The notes below the pieces were generated by a model. It made no database searches. It saw nothing but the letters and a program-made list of their open reading frames with translations, and had not been told where the DNA came from. A DNA stretch of 64,000 bases from Actinomycetaceae bacterium (GTDB lineage: Bacteria; Actinomycetota; Actinomycetes; Actinomycetales; Actinomycetaceae): the NCBI GenBank assembly GCA_028724905.1, contig JAQYTG010000018.1, forward strand, positions 347,878-411,877, in the 5' to 3' direction. The translations under genes and the position numbers were made by a program. The stretch's first letter is position 1. Every line of letters begins with the position of its first letter. This document shows, piece by piece, positions 29,046-39,699 of the stretch.

Positions 29046-30772
29046 GCAACGTCGTGGTGATTGGAGCGGGATTAGCTGGCCTTGCCAGCGCCCTGATGCT
29101 CGCCGACAACGGCCATCGCGTGAGGATCGTCGCTCGTGGATGGGGAGGCCTACTTCTGAGCAAAGGAACCATCGACATTCTAGGATGGAGCGGTGACGGC
29201 AGTGCTACCCGTGACGGCAGTGCTACCGGTGACGGCAGCTTCAGCAGCGATACCATCGGTGACGGCAACCTCAGTACCGCAGCTATGAGCGGCAGGAGTA
29301 GTGAGCGTGATCAGCCTGTTCACGCCCTAGCTCCGGCACTCGCAGATTTTATCGCCGCACATCCCGAGCATCCGTATGCGGCTATCGGCGCCGAACGAGT
29401 GCTGGCAGGAGCGCAGTGGCTCACGGGCAGGCTCCCATTTTTCTCCTCAGTTTCGCGCTCTTTCGCTTCAGTTCTACCCCTCCCCTCCTCAGCTCCGTCC
29501 TCCCCCTCCTCGGCTCCGTCCTCCCCCTCCTCAGCTCCACTCTCAGCGATTGCAGGGGAAGACGCCAGCCGCGCCCCCTCAAAGGAGATGGCGACATCCG
29601 CCACTCTCACAAATAAACTGCTCCCCACAGCGATAGGATCCGTGCAACCTTCAGCGTTTGTGCCTGATTCCATGCTGGCGAGCGCTTTGACAGCAGGCGA
29701 GCACTACCTCATTGTGGGCATCAGCAATCTCAAAGATTTTCATCCGCAACTCGTGGCAGACAACCTTGCCGCTTCCCCGTATGTGCCGGTGCACACCCGC
29801 GCGGTATCTATTACGTTGCCCATACAGAGCGATCACAGCGGCTACAACGTGGATGCCACCGGCACCGCCATCGCCCGCTGCCTCGACAGCACTAACGCTT
29901 GTAACTCGCTATCTGGCAATTCTGGCAGCAGCTATGCCGGCTCCGCCCACTGCAGCGAGAACGACGGCATACGTGACGGCGAATGCACGACCAGGAGCCG
30001 CAGCAACGATAGCTTCACCGCACGCAGCCCTGAGTTTATATCGCTCGCACAGCAGCTCAAAGATGCCGTCCACCCAGGAGAGATAGTCCTCGTGCCAGCC
30101 GTGCTCGGTCTAAACTCTCAGACGTACACCGCACTCAGCAAGGAAATCGGCGTACCGGTGGGTGAAATTCCACTGCCTCCGCCCTCAATTCCAGGCCGGC
30201 GTCTTCATGATTATCTGGTGCATGAGTGCCGCGAGCGCCGCATCGACATCATGCTCAATGCCGAAGCCGTAGGCGTGACGCCAGATGCCCACCTCAGCGC
30301 TCAGAGCAACTCTGCGATCCCCGTTGCGGCCAGCTCAGAGCCGAGCACTGCCGATCTTCCACAGATTCGCTCGGTAGCAGTGCGGGTAGCCGGAGGGGTG
30401 AAACAGCTGCGCGCGGATGCCGTCGTCTACGCTGGCGGGGGCTTTGAATCTGGCGCATTAGAGCGAGATTCGTTCGGACGGGTGCGAGATACACTCTGTT
30501 CCTTGGCTGTATGGAGCCCTGACGGCGAAATTTTCGGCTCCGGTGTGCGCGTTGATCGCTCGATGCGTCCGCTCGCGCTCCGCTCCGATGGCTCCCCCAG
30601 TAGCGCGATTTTTGCCAACCTCTACTGCGTGGGATCAATTCTCGGCGGAGCGCTGCCCTGGGATGAGGGTTCTGGTGAGGGAATCGCATTAGGAAGCGCT
30701 TTCGCTGCCGCTGAGGCAATCGGGCAGCAGAGCAACCAGCACAGTAACCAGCAGAGCAAGGAGAACTACTGA
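29042..30772 (+). CDS. glpB: Anaerobic glycerol-3-phosphate dehydrogenase subunit B with low-complexity insertions
   Basis: MSNVVVIGAGLAGLASALMLADNGHRVRIVARGWGGLLLSKGTIDILGW; located between glpA and glpC with ATGA overlaps. Confidence 0.93.
   Translation: MSNVVVIGAGLAGLASALMLADNGHRVRIVARGWGGLLLSKGTIDILGWSGDGSATRDGSATGDGSFSSDTIGDGNLSTAAMSGRSSERDQPVHALAPALADFIAAHPEHPYAAIGAERVLAGAQWLTGRLPFFSSVSRSFASVLPLPSSAPSSPSSAPSSPSSAPLSAIAGEDASRAPSKEMATSATLTNKLLPTAIGSVQPSAFVPDSMLASALTAGEHYLIVGISNLKDFHPQLVADNLAASPYVPVHTRAVSITLPIQSDHSGYNVDATGTAIARCLDSTNACNSLSGNSGSSYAGSAHCSENDGIRDGECTTRSRSNDSFTARSPEFISLAQQLKDAVHPGEIVLVPAVLGLNSQTYTALSKEIGVPVGEIPLPPPSIPGRRLHDYLVHECRERRIDIMLNAEAVGVTPDAHLSAQSNSAIPVAASSEPSTADLPQIRSVAVRVAGGVKQLRADAVVYAGGGFESGALERDSFGRVRDTLCSLAVWSPDGEIFGSGVRVDRSMRPLALRSDGSPSSAIFANLYCVGSILGGALPWDEGSGEGIALGSAFAAAEAIGQQSNQHSNQQSKENY
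29192..29245 (+). repeat. 18-bp in-frame tandem repeat in glpB
   Basis: ggtgacggcagtgctacc / cgtgacggcagtgctacc / ggtgacggcagc... Confidence 0.85.
29485..29540 (+). repeat. 21-bp in-frame tandem repeat in glpB
   Basis: tcctcagctccgtcctccccc-type unit; agctcc/ggctcc/agctcc at 29491, 29512, 29533. Confidence 0.85.
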
Positions 30773-32124
30773 TGGCCGCCCACTCCTCTCACATCTCGGA
30801 TCCTCTTGATTTTGCCAAAGCCTCTCTCGCTCGCGCTTCTCTCGATGCGTGCGTCAAATGCACTATCTGCGAAAGTCAATGCCCCGTGATGCGCTCGACT
30901 GACCTCTTTTCGGGGCCGAAATACGTAGGGCCGCAAGCGGAACGTTTTCGTCACGGAGCCTCCGTAGATCACTCTCTCGACTACTGCTCGGGTTGTTCCA
31001 TCTGCACCACGAGCTGCCCGCAAGGAGTGAAAATCGCTGAAATCAACGCCCAGGCACGTGCCGTTATGAAAGCGGATCGTATGCCGCTGCGAGATCGGCT
31101 TATCACGCAAACTGAGCTGGAAGGTAAACTGCTGACGCCATTCGCCGCTATCGCTAATGCAGCGCTGCACGCTAAGCCGATTCGCACAATCATGCAAGGT
31201 GTCGTCGGCGTACACAAGGATGCCCCGATGCCCACGGCACAAAAGTACTCATTCCCCGCTTGGTGGAAGCATCACACACGCCGCCCAGCCAGTGAACGCC
31301 GCGTGCACGCGGGGCTGAAAGCTGGCGAACACGGATCGATTGTCTTTTTCCACGGTTGCGCTGGCGGATATTTTGAAGTGGCCACTTCGATTGCCACCGT
31401 GGAAGTGCTGGAATATCTCGGCTACGACGTGATTGTGCCGGAGCAAGGATGCTGCGGCCTCGCCCAGCAGTCGAATGGACTCTTCCGCCAAGCCTCCCGC
31501 AAAGTACGCACGCTGTGTGAACAACTGCGCGCAGCCGGGCAAGATCTGGTGATTGTGAGTTCTAGCGGTTCGTGCGCGGGAATGCTGCGTCATGAAGCCC
31601 GCGAGATTATGGGGCTGGAGGATCCGGAGCTCATCGACGTTGGCTCGCGGATGGTGGAAACCTCGGAGTTCCTCCTGGAACTGATGGATAAGGGCAAATT
31701 TCCGCTTGAAGATCTACACCCGTGTGAGCTCACGATCCCCTACCATCAGCCGTGCCAAGTGAAATCTCAGGGTATTGGCAAACCAGCTATCCGCATGATG
31801 GAGGCTATCCCAGGGGTGAGAGTGGTCGAATCCGAGCAGGCGTGCTGCGGAATTGCCGGTACCTACGGGCTGAAAAAAGAAAAGTTTGAGGTGGCTCAGC
31901 GCGTGGGCGCTCCGCTCTTTGCGATGGTACGCGAGACGAACCCGCAGCTCGCCGCCTGTGAGACGGAGACGTGCCGTTGGCAAATTCGCGCCGGCACTGA
32001 GGCCGAGGTGATTCATCCGGTACAGCTCATCCACCATGCTCTCGGCCTGGCTGGCACCGGAAAGTTGCGAGGGATGGCGTGGAACAAGCTACCGAAGAAA
32101 GGAGAACATCTGGGCACGCAGTAG
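30772..32124 (+). CDS. glpC: Anaerobic glycerol-3-phosphate dehydrogenase subunit C
   Basis: CVKCTICESQCPV and CSGCSICTTSCPQGVK 4Fe-4S motifs, CCG-type motifs (GCCGLAQQSNG; CCGIAGTYGLK). Confidence 0.95.
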   Translation: MAAHSSHISDPLDFAKASLARASLDACVKCTICESQCPVMRSTDLFSGPKYVGPQAERFRHGASVDHSLDYCSGCSICTTSCPQGVKIAEINAQARAVMKADRMPLRDRLITQTELEGKLLTPFAAIANAALHAKPIRTIMQGVVGVHKDAPMPTAQKYSFPAWWKHHTRRPASERRVHAGLKAGEHGSIVFFHGCAGGYFEVATSIATVEVLEYLGYDVIVPEQGCCGLAQQSNGLFRQASRKVRTLCEQLRAAGQDLVIVSSSGSCAGMLRHEAREIMGLEDPELIDVGSRMVETSEFLLELMDKGKFPLEDLHPCELTIPYHQPCQVKSQGIGKPAIRMMEAIPGVRVVESEQACCGIAGTYGLKKEKFEVAQRVGAPLFAMVRETNPQLAACETETCRWQIRAGTEAEVIHPVQLIHHALGLAGTGKLRGMAWNKLPKKGEHLGTQ

Positions 32125-32187
32125 CGATACGATGTGCAGTAACGAGCTATAGACTCTAGAAGCATCAGCAGTTGCGCTCTCTCGCTC

Positions 32188-32226
32188 ATTCGTGACGCCA
32201 ATTCGTGACGCTCATTCGTGACGCCA
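32188..32226. repeat. 13-bp tandem repeat x3
   Basis: attcgtgacgcca / attcgtgacgctc / attcgtgacgcca. Confidence 0.9.
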
Positions 32227-32378
32227 AGCGCAGCGCAGAGCGTGACGCCCGTTGCAGCCTCACCACAATCAGCTCACCACATGAACTCACACATGGGCGT
32301 GCAGCGCAGGGCACCGCAGCCCCAAAACATCTCCAGCGCTTGTCGTCACTCATATTGCAGCTATGAAAAGGAAAACCG

Positions 32379-33911
32379 ATGGCCGAGGAAAAGCCCAGCA
32401 AGAAAACCGAAAAGAAATACGTACTCGCTATCGACCAGGGCACCACATCTACCCGAGCAATTCTGTTTGATCACAGCGGCACGATCGTCTCCACTGGACA
32501 GCTTGAACACCGGCAAATTTTCCCGCACGCGGGATGGGTAGAACACGATGCCATCGAAATTTGGGAAAACACCCGCAAAGTCATTGGCGAGGCGCTCTCC
32601 ACCGCTGAGACGAACCACCACCAGATTGCCGCCGTGGGCATCACCAACCAGCGAGAGACCACGATCGTCTGGGATCGGCGCACCGGCATACCTATCTACA
32701 ACGCAATTGTGTGGCAAGATACCCGCTCGCAAGATATCGCCGATAGGCTTGCCCGTGAAGGAGGAGACGACCGTTTCCGTTTTATCGTGGGCGAGAGGCT
32801 CTCCACCTATGCTTCCATCACCAAGCTGATGTGGATCCTGGAGAACGTTCCTGGAGCGCGCGAAAAAGCACAGGCGGGCGAGCTGCTCTTCGGCAACCCC
32901 GATACCTGGGTCATCTGGAATCTCACCGGCGGCTCTAACGGCGGCATTCACGTGACGGACGTGACCAATGCTTCGCGTACCATGCTGATGGATCTGCGTA
33001 CGCTCAGCTGGCGCGCAGATATTTGCGATATCGCCGGTATTCCCATGAGTATGCTCCCCGAGATTAAGAGTTCCGCCGAGGTGTATGGATATGGCCGTCA
33101 AAGTGGGCTGCTCCCTGGCGTTCCTATCGCCGGCGATCTCGGAGACCAGCAAGCTGCCACATTCGGGCAGGCGTGTTTCGAGCCGGGAATGGCAAAAAAT
33201 ACTTATGGTACCGGCTGCTTTATGCTGATGAATACCGGCGAAGAGCCGCAGTTTTCCAACAACGGCCTGATCACCACGGTCTGCTATCAAATCGGCCGGC
33301 GCAAACCCGTATACGCGCTGGAGGGATCAATCGCCGTCACTGGTTCGCTCATCCAGTGGCTACGCGACAACTTACAGATCATTACCAGCTCCGCCGAGGT
33401 GGAGGCGCTCGCTGCATCCGTGACGGACAACGGCGGAGTTTATTTTGTCCCAGCATTTTCCGGCCTCTTCGCTCCCTATTGGCGAGGTGACGCCCGCGGG
33501 GCAATCGTCGGCATGACGCGCTACAACACGAAAGCCCACATCGCTCGCGCCGCCCTTGAAGCCACCGCTTTTCAGACCCGCGAAGTGCTTGACGCTATGG
33601 AAGCTGACGCCGGCATGAAGCTCGGGGAGTTGCGCGTCGATGGGGGGATGACGGCAAATCACCTACTCATGCAGTTCCAGAGTGATATTCTCGACACTGC
33701 CGTCGTGCTACCTAAAGTGGCTGAAACGACGGCTCTCGGGGCGGCCTATGCGGCGGGAATTGCCGTAGGATTCTGGCGCGGTGAAGAAGATGTGGTTGCA
33801 GGCTGGCAAGAGGCGAGCCGGTGGACGCCCACTATGGAGGCTGCTGATCGTGAGCACTACCTCAACCAGTGGAAGAAAGCCGTGAGACGCACATTTGATT
33901 GGGCGGATTAA
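32379..33911 (+). CDS. glpK: Glycerol kinase
   Basis: [22 protein letters not shown]...; full-length 510 aa. Confidence 0.97.
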   Translation: MAEEKPSKKTEKKYVLAIDQGTTSTRAILFDHSGTIVSTGQLEHRQIFPHAGWVEHDAIEIWENTRKVIGEALSTAETNHHQIAAVGITNQRETTIVWDRRTGIPIYNAIVWQDTRSQDIADRLAREGGDDRFRFIVGERLSTYASITKLMWILENVPGAREKAQAGELLFGNPDTWVIWNLTGGSNGGIHVTDVTNASRTMLMDLRTLSWRADICDIAGIPMSMLPEIKSSAEVYGYGRQSGLLPGVPIAGDLGDQQAATFGQACFEPGMAKNTYGTGCFMLMNTGEEPQFSNNGLITTVCYQIGRRKPVYALEGSIAVTGSLIQWLRDNLQIITSSAEVEALAASVTDNGGVYFVPAFSGLFAPYWRGDARGAIVGMTRYNTKAHIARAALEATAFQTREVLDAMEADAGMKLGELRVDGGMTANHLLMQFQSDILDTAVVLPKVAETTALGAAYAAGIAVGFWRGEEDVVAGWQEASRWTPTMEAADREHYLNQWKKAVRRTFDWAD

Positions 33912-34111
33912 TCGGTTTGCTTGGGTGGAGTTAATCAGGTTTTCTGGCGGATTAATCGGCATCTAGCCCACGCAGCTAACTCACGCCCGCCGACGTCGAG
34001 GCACCCGCCTGATCCGCACGCGACTAGCCGAGCTGGCCAATCAATTGCCGAGAGATTTCAAAGTTCACCTGGGCGAGAGGCATAATAGTGGCGTTCATCA
34101 GCGGTTTTCTC

Positions 34112-34134
34112 CATTGAGATGAGAGATCTCAATG
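34112..34134. promoter_or_regulatory. Inverted repeat upstream of the OPT transporter
   Basis: cattgaga-tgagaga-tctcaatg, 8-7-8, 32 bp before the ATG. Confidence 0.4.
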
Positions 34135-34165
34135 CACATCCGCATTCACTGGAAAGAACAAAAGC

Positions 34166-36151
34166 ATGACGCAACAGACAACAACGCGCTCTGCCGTCAA
34201 AGAATTGACGATTCGGGCGGTCATTATTGGCGGCATCATCACTTTGGTGTTCACCGCAGCTAACGCATACTTGGGTTTGAAAGTTGGCCTCACGTTTGCC
34301 ACGTCCATTCCCGCCGCCGTCATTTCGATGGCGGCCTTGCGCAAGTTTGCCGACCACACCGTAGTAGAAAACAATATCGTACAGACGATCGCTTCTGCTG
34401 CGGGCACTCTCTCAGCCATTATTTTCGTCCTCCCTGGCCTGGTGATGGTGGGCTACTGGAGCGGATTCGACTTTTGGGAGACCACCGCCGTCACTCTCAT
34501 CGGAGGTATTCTCGGCGTCACGTATTCCATCCCGCTCCGGCGTGCGCTGGTGACTGGCTCCGACCTGCCCTACCCTGAGGGCGTGGCCGCTGCTGAAGTG
34601 TTGAAAGTGGGCGATACTCACGGTTCGGCGGAAGAAAATCGCCGCGGTCTACTTATCATCGTCTGGGGAGGTATCGCGTCTGCTGGATACAGCTTGCTGG
34701 CGGCGCTCAAAGCCGTGGCCGGTTCACTTTCGTTCCCATTCCGTGTGGGCGCTGGCGCCACAATGGTAGGGGGTTCGCTCTCCTTGGCTCTGGTGGGCGT
34801 AGGGCACTTAGTCGGTCCAGCTGTCGGCATCGCTATGACTGTCGGTTTCGTGACGGCATACGGAGTGTTGCTGCCGGTGCTCACCGTCTCGAAGCTAGCA
34901 GCTGGTAGCGGCGAGCTCGGAGATATCGTCTCAAGCGTCTTCGGCCAAGATGTGCGCATGATCGGCGCTGGGGCGATGGCCGTGGCCGCTGTGTGGACGC
35001 TCCTAAAAATCATCGGCCCTATTATCACCGGCATTAAGGAATCACTCGCTTCCTCCCGCAAGCGCGAAGCTGGCGAGCAGCTGCCCGTCACCGAACAAGA
35101 CATTCCGTTCAAGTACGTGGCTGCTATTACGGTGATCTCAATGGTGCCGATCGGACTCTTGCTCTGGCAGTTCTTACAAACATCCCCGATCTCGCACCAC
35201 ACCGGCACACTGATTATGCTCAGTATTCTTTTTGTGCTCCTCATCGGCCTAATTGTGGCGTCAATCTGTGGCTATATGGCGGGGCTCATCGGCGCTTCCA
35301 ACTCCCCTATTTCCGGAGTTGGCATCATCGTGGTGGTGGCAGCAGCTCTCCTGATTCTGCTGATCACCGGCAATGAGGCACAAACCCATCCTACGGAGCT
35401 GACGGCATATACGCTCTTTACAACCGCTATCGTATTTGGGATTGCAACGATCTCAAACGACAACTTACAAGACCTCAAAACCGGCCAACTCGTGGGAGCT
35501 ACCCCCTGGAAACAGCAGGTGGCCTTGATCATCGGTGTGGTCTTTGGCTCCATCGTGATTCCGCCGGTGCTGCAGCTGCTGATGAACAGCTTCGGTTTCC
35601 TTGACGTCACTGGCAACCTGATCGGCCCAGCTTCCGGCAACCCCGATGCCGCTTTGCAAGCTCCGCAAGCCACCTTGCTTGCCACCATTTCAAGCGGTAT
35701 CTTCGGCGGCTCGATGCAGTGGAACCTCTTCGGCATTGGCGCCGCTATTGGCATCGGCGTGGTGATTATTGACGAAATTCTCGGCAAGACCACTAGATTC
35801 CGCCTAGCACCGCTGGCTGTGGGCATGGGGATGTACCTGAACATCTCTACCACACTGATGGTGGCCATCGGGGCGTTTATCGGCTACGGGTATGATCGTT
35901 GGGCTGCTCGACAAGCCAACCCCGAGCGCTCGAAGCGCTATGGCATCTTGCTCGCCACCGGTTTGATCGTTGGCGATTCGCTCTTCGGTATTTTGAACGC
36001 CGCCCTCATCGGTGCCAGCGGAAACGCCGATTTCTTGGGAATTGTGCCCGACGCTTTCGCAAACCCGAGTAAGCTGCTCGGCATCGCCGTCTTCGCCGTT
36101 ATTATCGTGGTGAGCTACCGGTGGGTGATGACTAAATCGCGCGAGAGCTGA
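34166..36151 (+). CDS. OPT family oligopeptide transporter
   Basis: RAVIIGGIITLVFTAANAYLGLKVGLTFATSIPAAVISMA; polytopic. Confidence 0.93.
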   Translation: MTQQTTTRSAVKELTIRAVIIGGIITLVFTAANAYLGLKVGLTFATSIPAAVISMAALRKFADHTVVENNIVQTIASAAGTLSAIIFVLPGLVMVGYWSGFDFWETTAVTLIGGILGVTYSIPLRRALVTGSDLPYPEGVAAAEVLKVGDTHGSAEENRRGLLIIVWGGIASAGYSLLAALKAVAGSLSFPFRVGAGATMVGGSLSLALVGVGHLVGPAVGIAMTVGFVTAYGVLLPVLTVSKLAAGSGELGDIVSSVFGQDVRMIGAGAMAVAAVWTLLKIIGPIITGIKESLASSRKREAGEQLPVTEQDIPFKYVAAITVISMVPIGLLLWQFLQTSPISHHTGTLIMLSILFVLLIGLIVASICGYMAGLIGASNSPISGVGIIVVVAAALLILLITGNEAQTHPTELTAYTLFTTAIVFGIATISNDNLQDLKTGQLVGATPWKQQVALIIGVVFGSIVIPPVLQLLMNSFGFLDVTGNLIGPASGNPDAALQAPQATLLATISSGIFGGSMQWNLFGIGAAIGIGVVIIDEILGKTTRFRLAPLAVGMGMYLNISTTLMVAIGAFIGYGYDRWAARQANPERSKRYGILLATGLIVGDSLFGILNAALIGASGNADFLGIVPDAFANPSKLLGIAVFAVIIVVSYRWVMTKSRES

Positions 36152-37601
36152 TGAGCTCTTTCACGGCCTGCACGCTATTTGGCAGGTCTAGCACCCGAGT
36201 GCCGCCGCTTTCCACCTGCGCGAAACGCGGCGGCACGTGCGGTATCTGGCCAATAGCCTCGGCGATCGTGCTGGCAAATTTCACGGGCAGCGCCGTCTCC
36301 AACACCACGATCGGGGTATCCACAGAGCTAGCGTAACGGCTAGCTACGTGTACGCCATCCGCGGTGTGCGGATCAATGAGGACGCCATAGCGTTCGCACA
36401 GATCCCGAATATGCCAAATCCGATCAGCGTGCGTGGACGAGCCGGAGAGGAAGCCATAGTTGCTTGAAATTCTGGCAAATTCTGGGGTATCAGCGAGCGA
36501 AAATTCTCCGGTCTCGCTCAGCTGCGAACCAAACAGTTCAGCCACTCGTGTGCCGTCACGGTCTAAGAGATCAAAAATGAAACGCTCAAAGTTGGAGGCT
36601 TTTGCAATGTCCATTGATGGACTCGACGTCTTGGCGACTTCAGCGGAGCTACGCACGCGGTAGACGCCCGTACGGAAAAACTGATCGAGCACGTCGTTTT
36701 CATTCGTGGCTAGGATCAGCTTGTCAATGGGGAGGCCCATCGAGCGGGCAATGTGGCCGGCACAGATATTCCCGAAGTTACCACTGGGCACGGCAAAGCT
36801 CACGCGCTCGGCGTTGCTGGTAGTGAGCTGAATCCAGAAAGCGATGTAATAGATGATCTGAGCCATCAAGCGAGCCCAGTTAATCGAATTGACGGCTCCG
36901 ATGTGGTAACGCTCTTTGAAAGCCGCATCGGCATTGACTGCTTTCACGAGCTCTTGGCAGTCGTCAAAGACTCCATCCACCGCCACATTGACGATATTGG
37001 CATCCATCAGAGAAAACATCTGCGCCCGCTGGAAAGCAGTCATCCGTCCCGCTGGAGTGAGCATGAAAACCGCGAGTGAATCGCGCCCTCGCAGCGCATA
37101 CTCGGCTGCCGATCCAGTGTCTCCACTGGTGGCACCTAAGATATTCAAAGTAGCTGAACGGCGCGCCAACTCATACTCAAAGAGCTCCCCCAGCAGCTGC
37201 ATCGCCATATCTTTGAATGCAGCAGTAGGGCCATTCGAGGTGTGCCCAAGCCACAAGCCGCTCTGCCCTAGTTGCGAGACCGGCGTCACCACCTCTGATC
37301 CGAATTTTTCGGCAGTGTAGGCACGCGCCGTCAGCTCCTTGATATCTGCAAGCGGTATATCGTCTGCGAAGAGAGCAACCACCTCTGCCGCCAGCGCCGC
37401 ATATCCGTGCTCTCGAAACGTCCGGCGTAAATCGGTGAGGATACTATCTGTGAGCTGGGGGTACGTCTGCGGCACGTACAGCCCGCCATCTGCGGCCAAG
37501 CCCTCAAGCAGAATATCGCAGAAGCGCTCACCTGCGGCATCGCTGGAGCTGAGGCCGGCTTCGTAAACAGATTGAGCCGATCGAGTGGAAATATATCGCA
37601 T
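36132..37601 (-). CDS. thrC: Threonine synthase
   Basis: MRYISTRSAQSVYEAGLSS...FKDMAMQLLGELFEYEL...LGATSGDTGSAAEYALRG. Confidence 0.96.
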   Translation of the reverse strand: MRYISTRSAQSVYEAGLSSSDAAGERFCDILLEGLAADGGLYVPQTYPQLTDSILTDLRRTFREHGYAALAAEVVALFADDIPLADIKELTARAYTAEKFGSEVVTPVSQLGQSGLWLGHTSNGPTAAFKDMAMQLLGELFEYELARRSATLNILGATSGDTGSAAEYALRGRDSLAVFMLTPAGRMTAFQRAQMFSLMDANIVNVAVDGVFDDCQELVKAVNADAAFKERYHIGAVNSINWARLMAQIIYYIAFWIQLTTSNAERVSFAVPSGNFGNICAGHIARSMGLPIDKLILATNENDVLDQFFRTGVYRVRSSAEVAKTSSPSMDIAKASNFERFIFDLLDRDGTRVAELFGSQLSETGEFSLADTPEFARISSNYGFLSGSSTHADRIWHIRDLCERYGVLIDPHTADGVHVASRYASSVDTPIVVLETALPVKFASTIAEAIGQIPHVPPRFAQVESGGTRVLDLPNSVQAVKELISSRAI

Positions 37602-37725
37602 GGCGCCATTTTCGCATATACCGCGCCCGTGTGCCCACCGCCGCTCATAACCACGTGCCGTCACCAGCCTCCAGCACAATCGGTCAGACTAATTTGATCA
37701 ACCTGCGCTGCGCGCTAGTGGTAGC

Positions 37726-38817
37726 GTGTTGTCTATGCTAAACGAATTGAGGATTTCTGGCTCGCACCCCACGACGGTGCGCTACTACGAATGGACGCCA
37801 CAATCACTGCACCTGCCGCATCCACCGCACGCGAATAACGCGCCTGTTGAGCCATCACAAATACCACAACCACCGCACCCGCATAGCATACCCACCGGCA
37901 GCTCCCCAGATGCTGCAGGCACCCCCGACGTTCAACCGCGCAAACCAGATGCCGCCCTGCACGCCGAAACTCCTGCACGTCCGCGCGCCGTCATACAACT
38001 CGTGCACGGAATGGTTGAGCACCTCGGGCGCTACGCTCCGCTTGCCGAGTACCTCACCGAGCATGGATATGTGGTGGTAGGAGCCGATCACCGCGGCCAC
38101 GGCCTGAGCGCCAACACTCGCAACCCGCTGGGATATTTCGGAGATGGCGTGGAGTGGGAAGATCTCGTGGAAGACATTCACGCCGTACGCCTGCACGCTT
38201 CTGAACGCTATCCTGACCTCCCTTATGTGATTTTTGGGCATTCGATGGGATCGTTCATGCTGCGCACATACCTCATGCGTCACTCTCAAGGCCTAGCTGG
38301 CGCCGCCATCGTGGGCACGGGACTGTGGCCTGGAACTATAGCCACCGTAGGTCTCGCTCTCGCCCGTGCATTCAGCGCTTTGCACCCACGCAGCCAAGCC
38401 ACCATCCTCAATGCGATTGCTTTTGGCCCGTACAACAAAGGCTTTGAACACCGAACTCTTTTCGACTGGCTCTCGCGCGACCAAGCAAATATAGACGACT
38501 ACATCGCCGATCCGCTCTCTGGATTCGTCCCCAGCAATGCTTTCTTCGTCCAGCTCCTGCGAGGCATCCAGATAGCAAATGCCGAACCCGCCTTCCACCT
38601 CCCGCCTGAGCTGCCGCTCTACATCGTCTCTGGGGAGCTCGATCCCGTTGGCGGAGCACAGGCCGTACGCACCGTTGCCGCTCACTATGCGAATGCCGGC
38701 AGCCGTGACGTCACAGCCCGCATTTTCGCCCGCGATCGGCACGAGGTGTTCAACGAGACCAACAAAAAACAGGTGTGGGACGACTTTGCACAGTGGCTAT
38801 ATCGCGTGACGGCATGA
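37726..38817 (+). CDS. Alpha/beta hydrolase (monoacylglycerol lipase-like) with Pro/His-rich insertion
   Basis: VHGMVEHLGRYAPLAEYLTEHGYVVVGADHRGHGLSA, GHSMGS nucleophile elbow. Confidence 0.92.
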   Translation: MLSMLNELRISGSHPTTVRYYEWTPQSLHLPHPPHANNAPVEPSQIPQPPHPHSIPTGSSPDAAGTPDVQPRKPDAALHAETPARPRAVIQLVHGMVEHLGRYAPLAEYLTEHGYVVVGADHRGHGLSANTRNPLGYFGDGVEWEDLVEDIHAVRLHASERYPDLPYVIFGHSMGSFMLRTYLMRHSQGLAGAAIVGTGLWPGTIATVGLALARAFSALHPRSQATILNAIAFGPYNKGFEHRTLFDWLSRDQANIDDYIADPLSGFVPSNAFFVQLLRGIQIANAEPAFHLPPELPLYIVSGELDPVGGAQAVRTVAAHYANAGSRDVTARIFARDRHEVFNETNKKQVWDDFAQWLYRVTA

Positions 38818-38892
38818 GATGCGTGACGCCAGCAGCGCACACTCATCTCGCACGCAGATCCACACGTCACAGAACAATTCAAAGGAGCAACA

Positions 38893-39699
38893 ATGTTCAT
38901 CACCCAGACAAGTGATGCAGTATTTGACGCCGAGCGCAATCTTGCAGCCGACATCTACGAGCCCAACGAACCAAACGGCGCAGCCATCATACTGATTCAC
39001 GGTGGCGGTTGGGCTGGCGGCGACAAATCAGCAGACGCAGATCTGGCCACTTTTTACGCTGAGGCCGGATACCTCACCGTCGTCCCGAATTATTCACTCA
39101 CGCCCACCGCTTATTTTCCGCAGCCAAATGAAGACATAGCCCACGCTATCGAATGGTTGAAAGCCAGCTCGTACGAGTTTGCCCGTGATCGGATTGCCGC
39201 GGTGGGATATTCGGTGGGAGGCACGATGGCGGCCGAAATGGCTATTCGCTTAGGCATACCGGCAATCTCACTTTCAGGTATGTTTGCGAACGACATCTGG
39301 CTCGCCACCCATCCAGATCTGGAAGCCAAACCGCTGGCAGAAGTGGCTAAAGTCCACCCAGACGTCGTGGGGCCAGCTGGCCCCGTTGGGCCTGTCGATC
39401 AGTTTTACAAGTGGTTCTTGCTCAACTATTTCAATGGAGATGCCAGCAAGGCCGAAAGCTCCTCTCCCGTCTATCGGGTGAACGAAAAAACCGGCTCCAT
39501 GCTGCTCGTCAATTCTTATCACGAGCTCACCCCCGTCAGTGAGGTGACTGCAATGCAGCAAGCTCTCGCCGATCACCACGTGCCTGTGTGGGTGCGGCTC
39601 ATATCTGGCACACGCCACGCAAAAGCCTACTTCGAGGATGTAAAAGCCGATACTCTGAGATTCTTGGCCGACGTCCTTGACGTGGCCGAAGCACTCTGA
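38893..39699 (+). CDS. Alpha/beta hydrolase (esterase-like)
   Basis: IILIHGGGWAGGDK oxyanion motif, GYSVGG nucleophile elbow. Confidence 0.9.
   Translation: MFITQTSDAVFDAERNLAADIYEPNEPNGAAIILIHGGGWAGGDKSADADLATFYAEAGYLTVVPNYSLTPTAYFPQPNEDIAHAIEWLKASSYEFARDRIAAVGYSVGGTMAAEMAIRLGIPAISLSGMFANDIWLATHPDLEAKPLAEVAKVHPDVVGPAGPVGPVDQFYKWFLLNYFNGDASKAESSSPVYRVNEKTGSMLLVNSYHELTPVSEVTAMQQALADHHVPVWVRLISGTRHAKAYFEDVKADTLRFLADVLDVAEAL

Noticed and set aside
32361-33290. 309-aa ORF antisense to glpK
   Set aside because: Shadow ORF; glpK is unambiguous.
34618-35868. Antisense ORFs 34618..35244 (208 aa) and 35272..35868 (198 aa)
   Set aside because: Lie opposite the well-supported OPT transporter; compositional shadow ORFs of a GC-rich gene.
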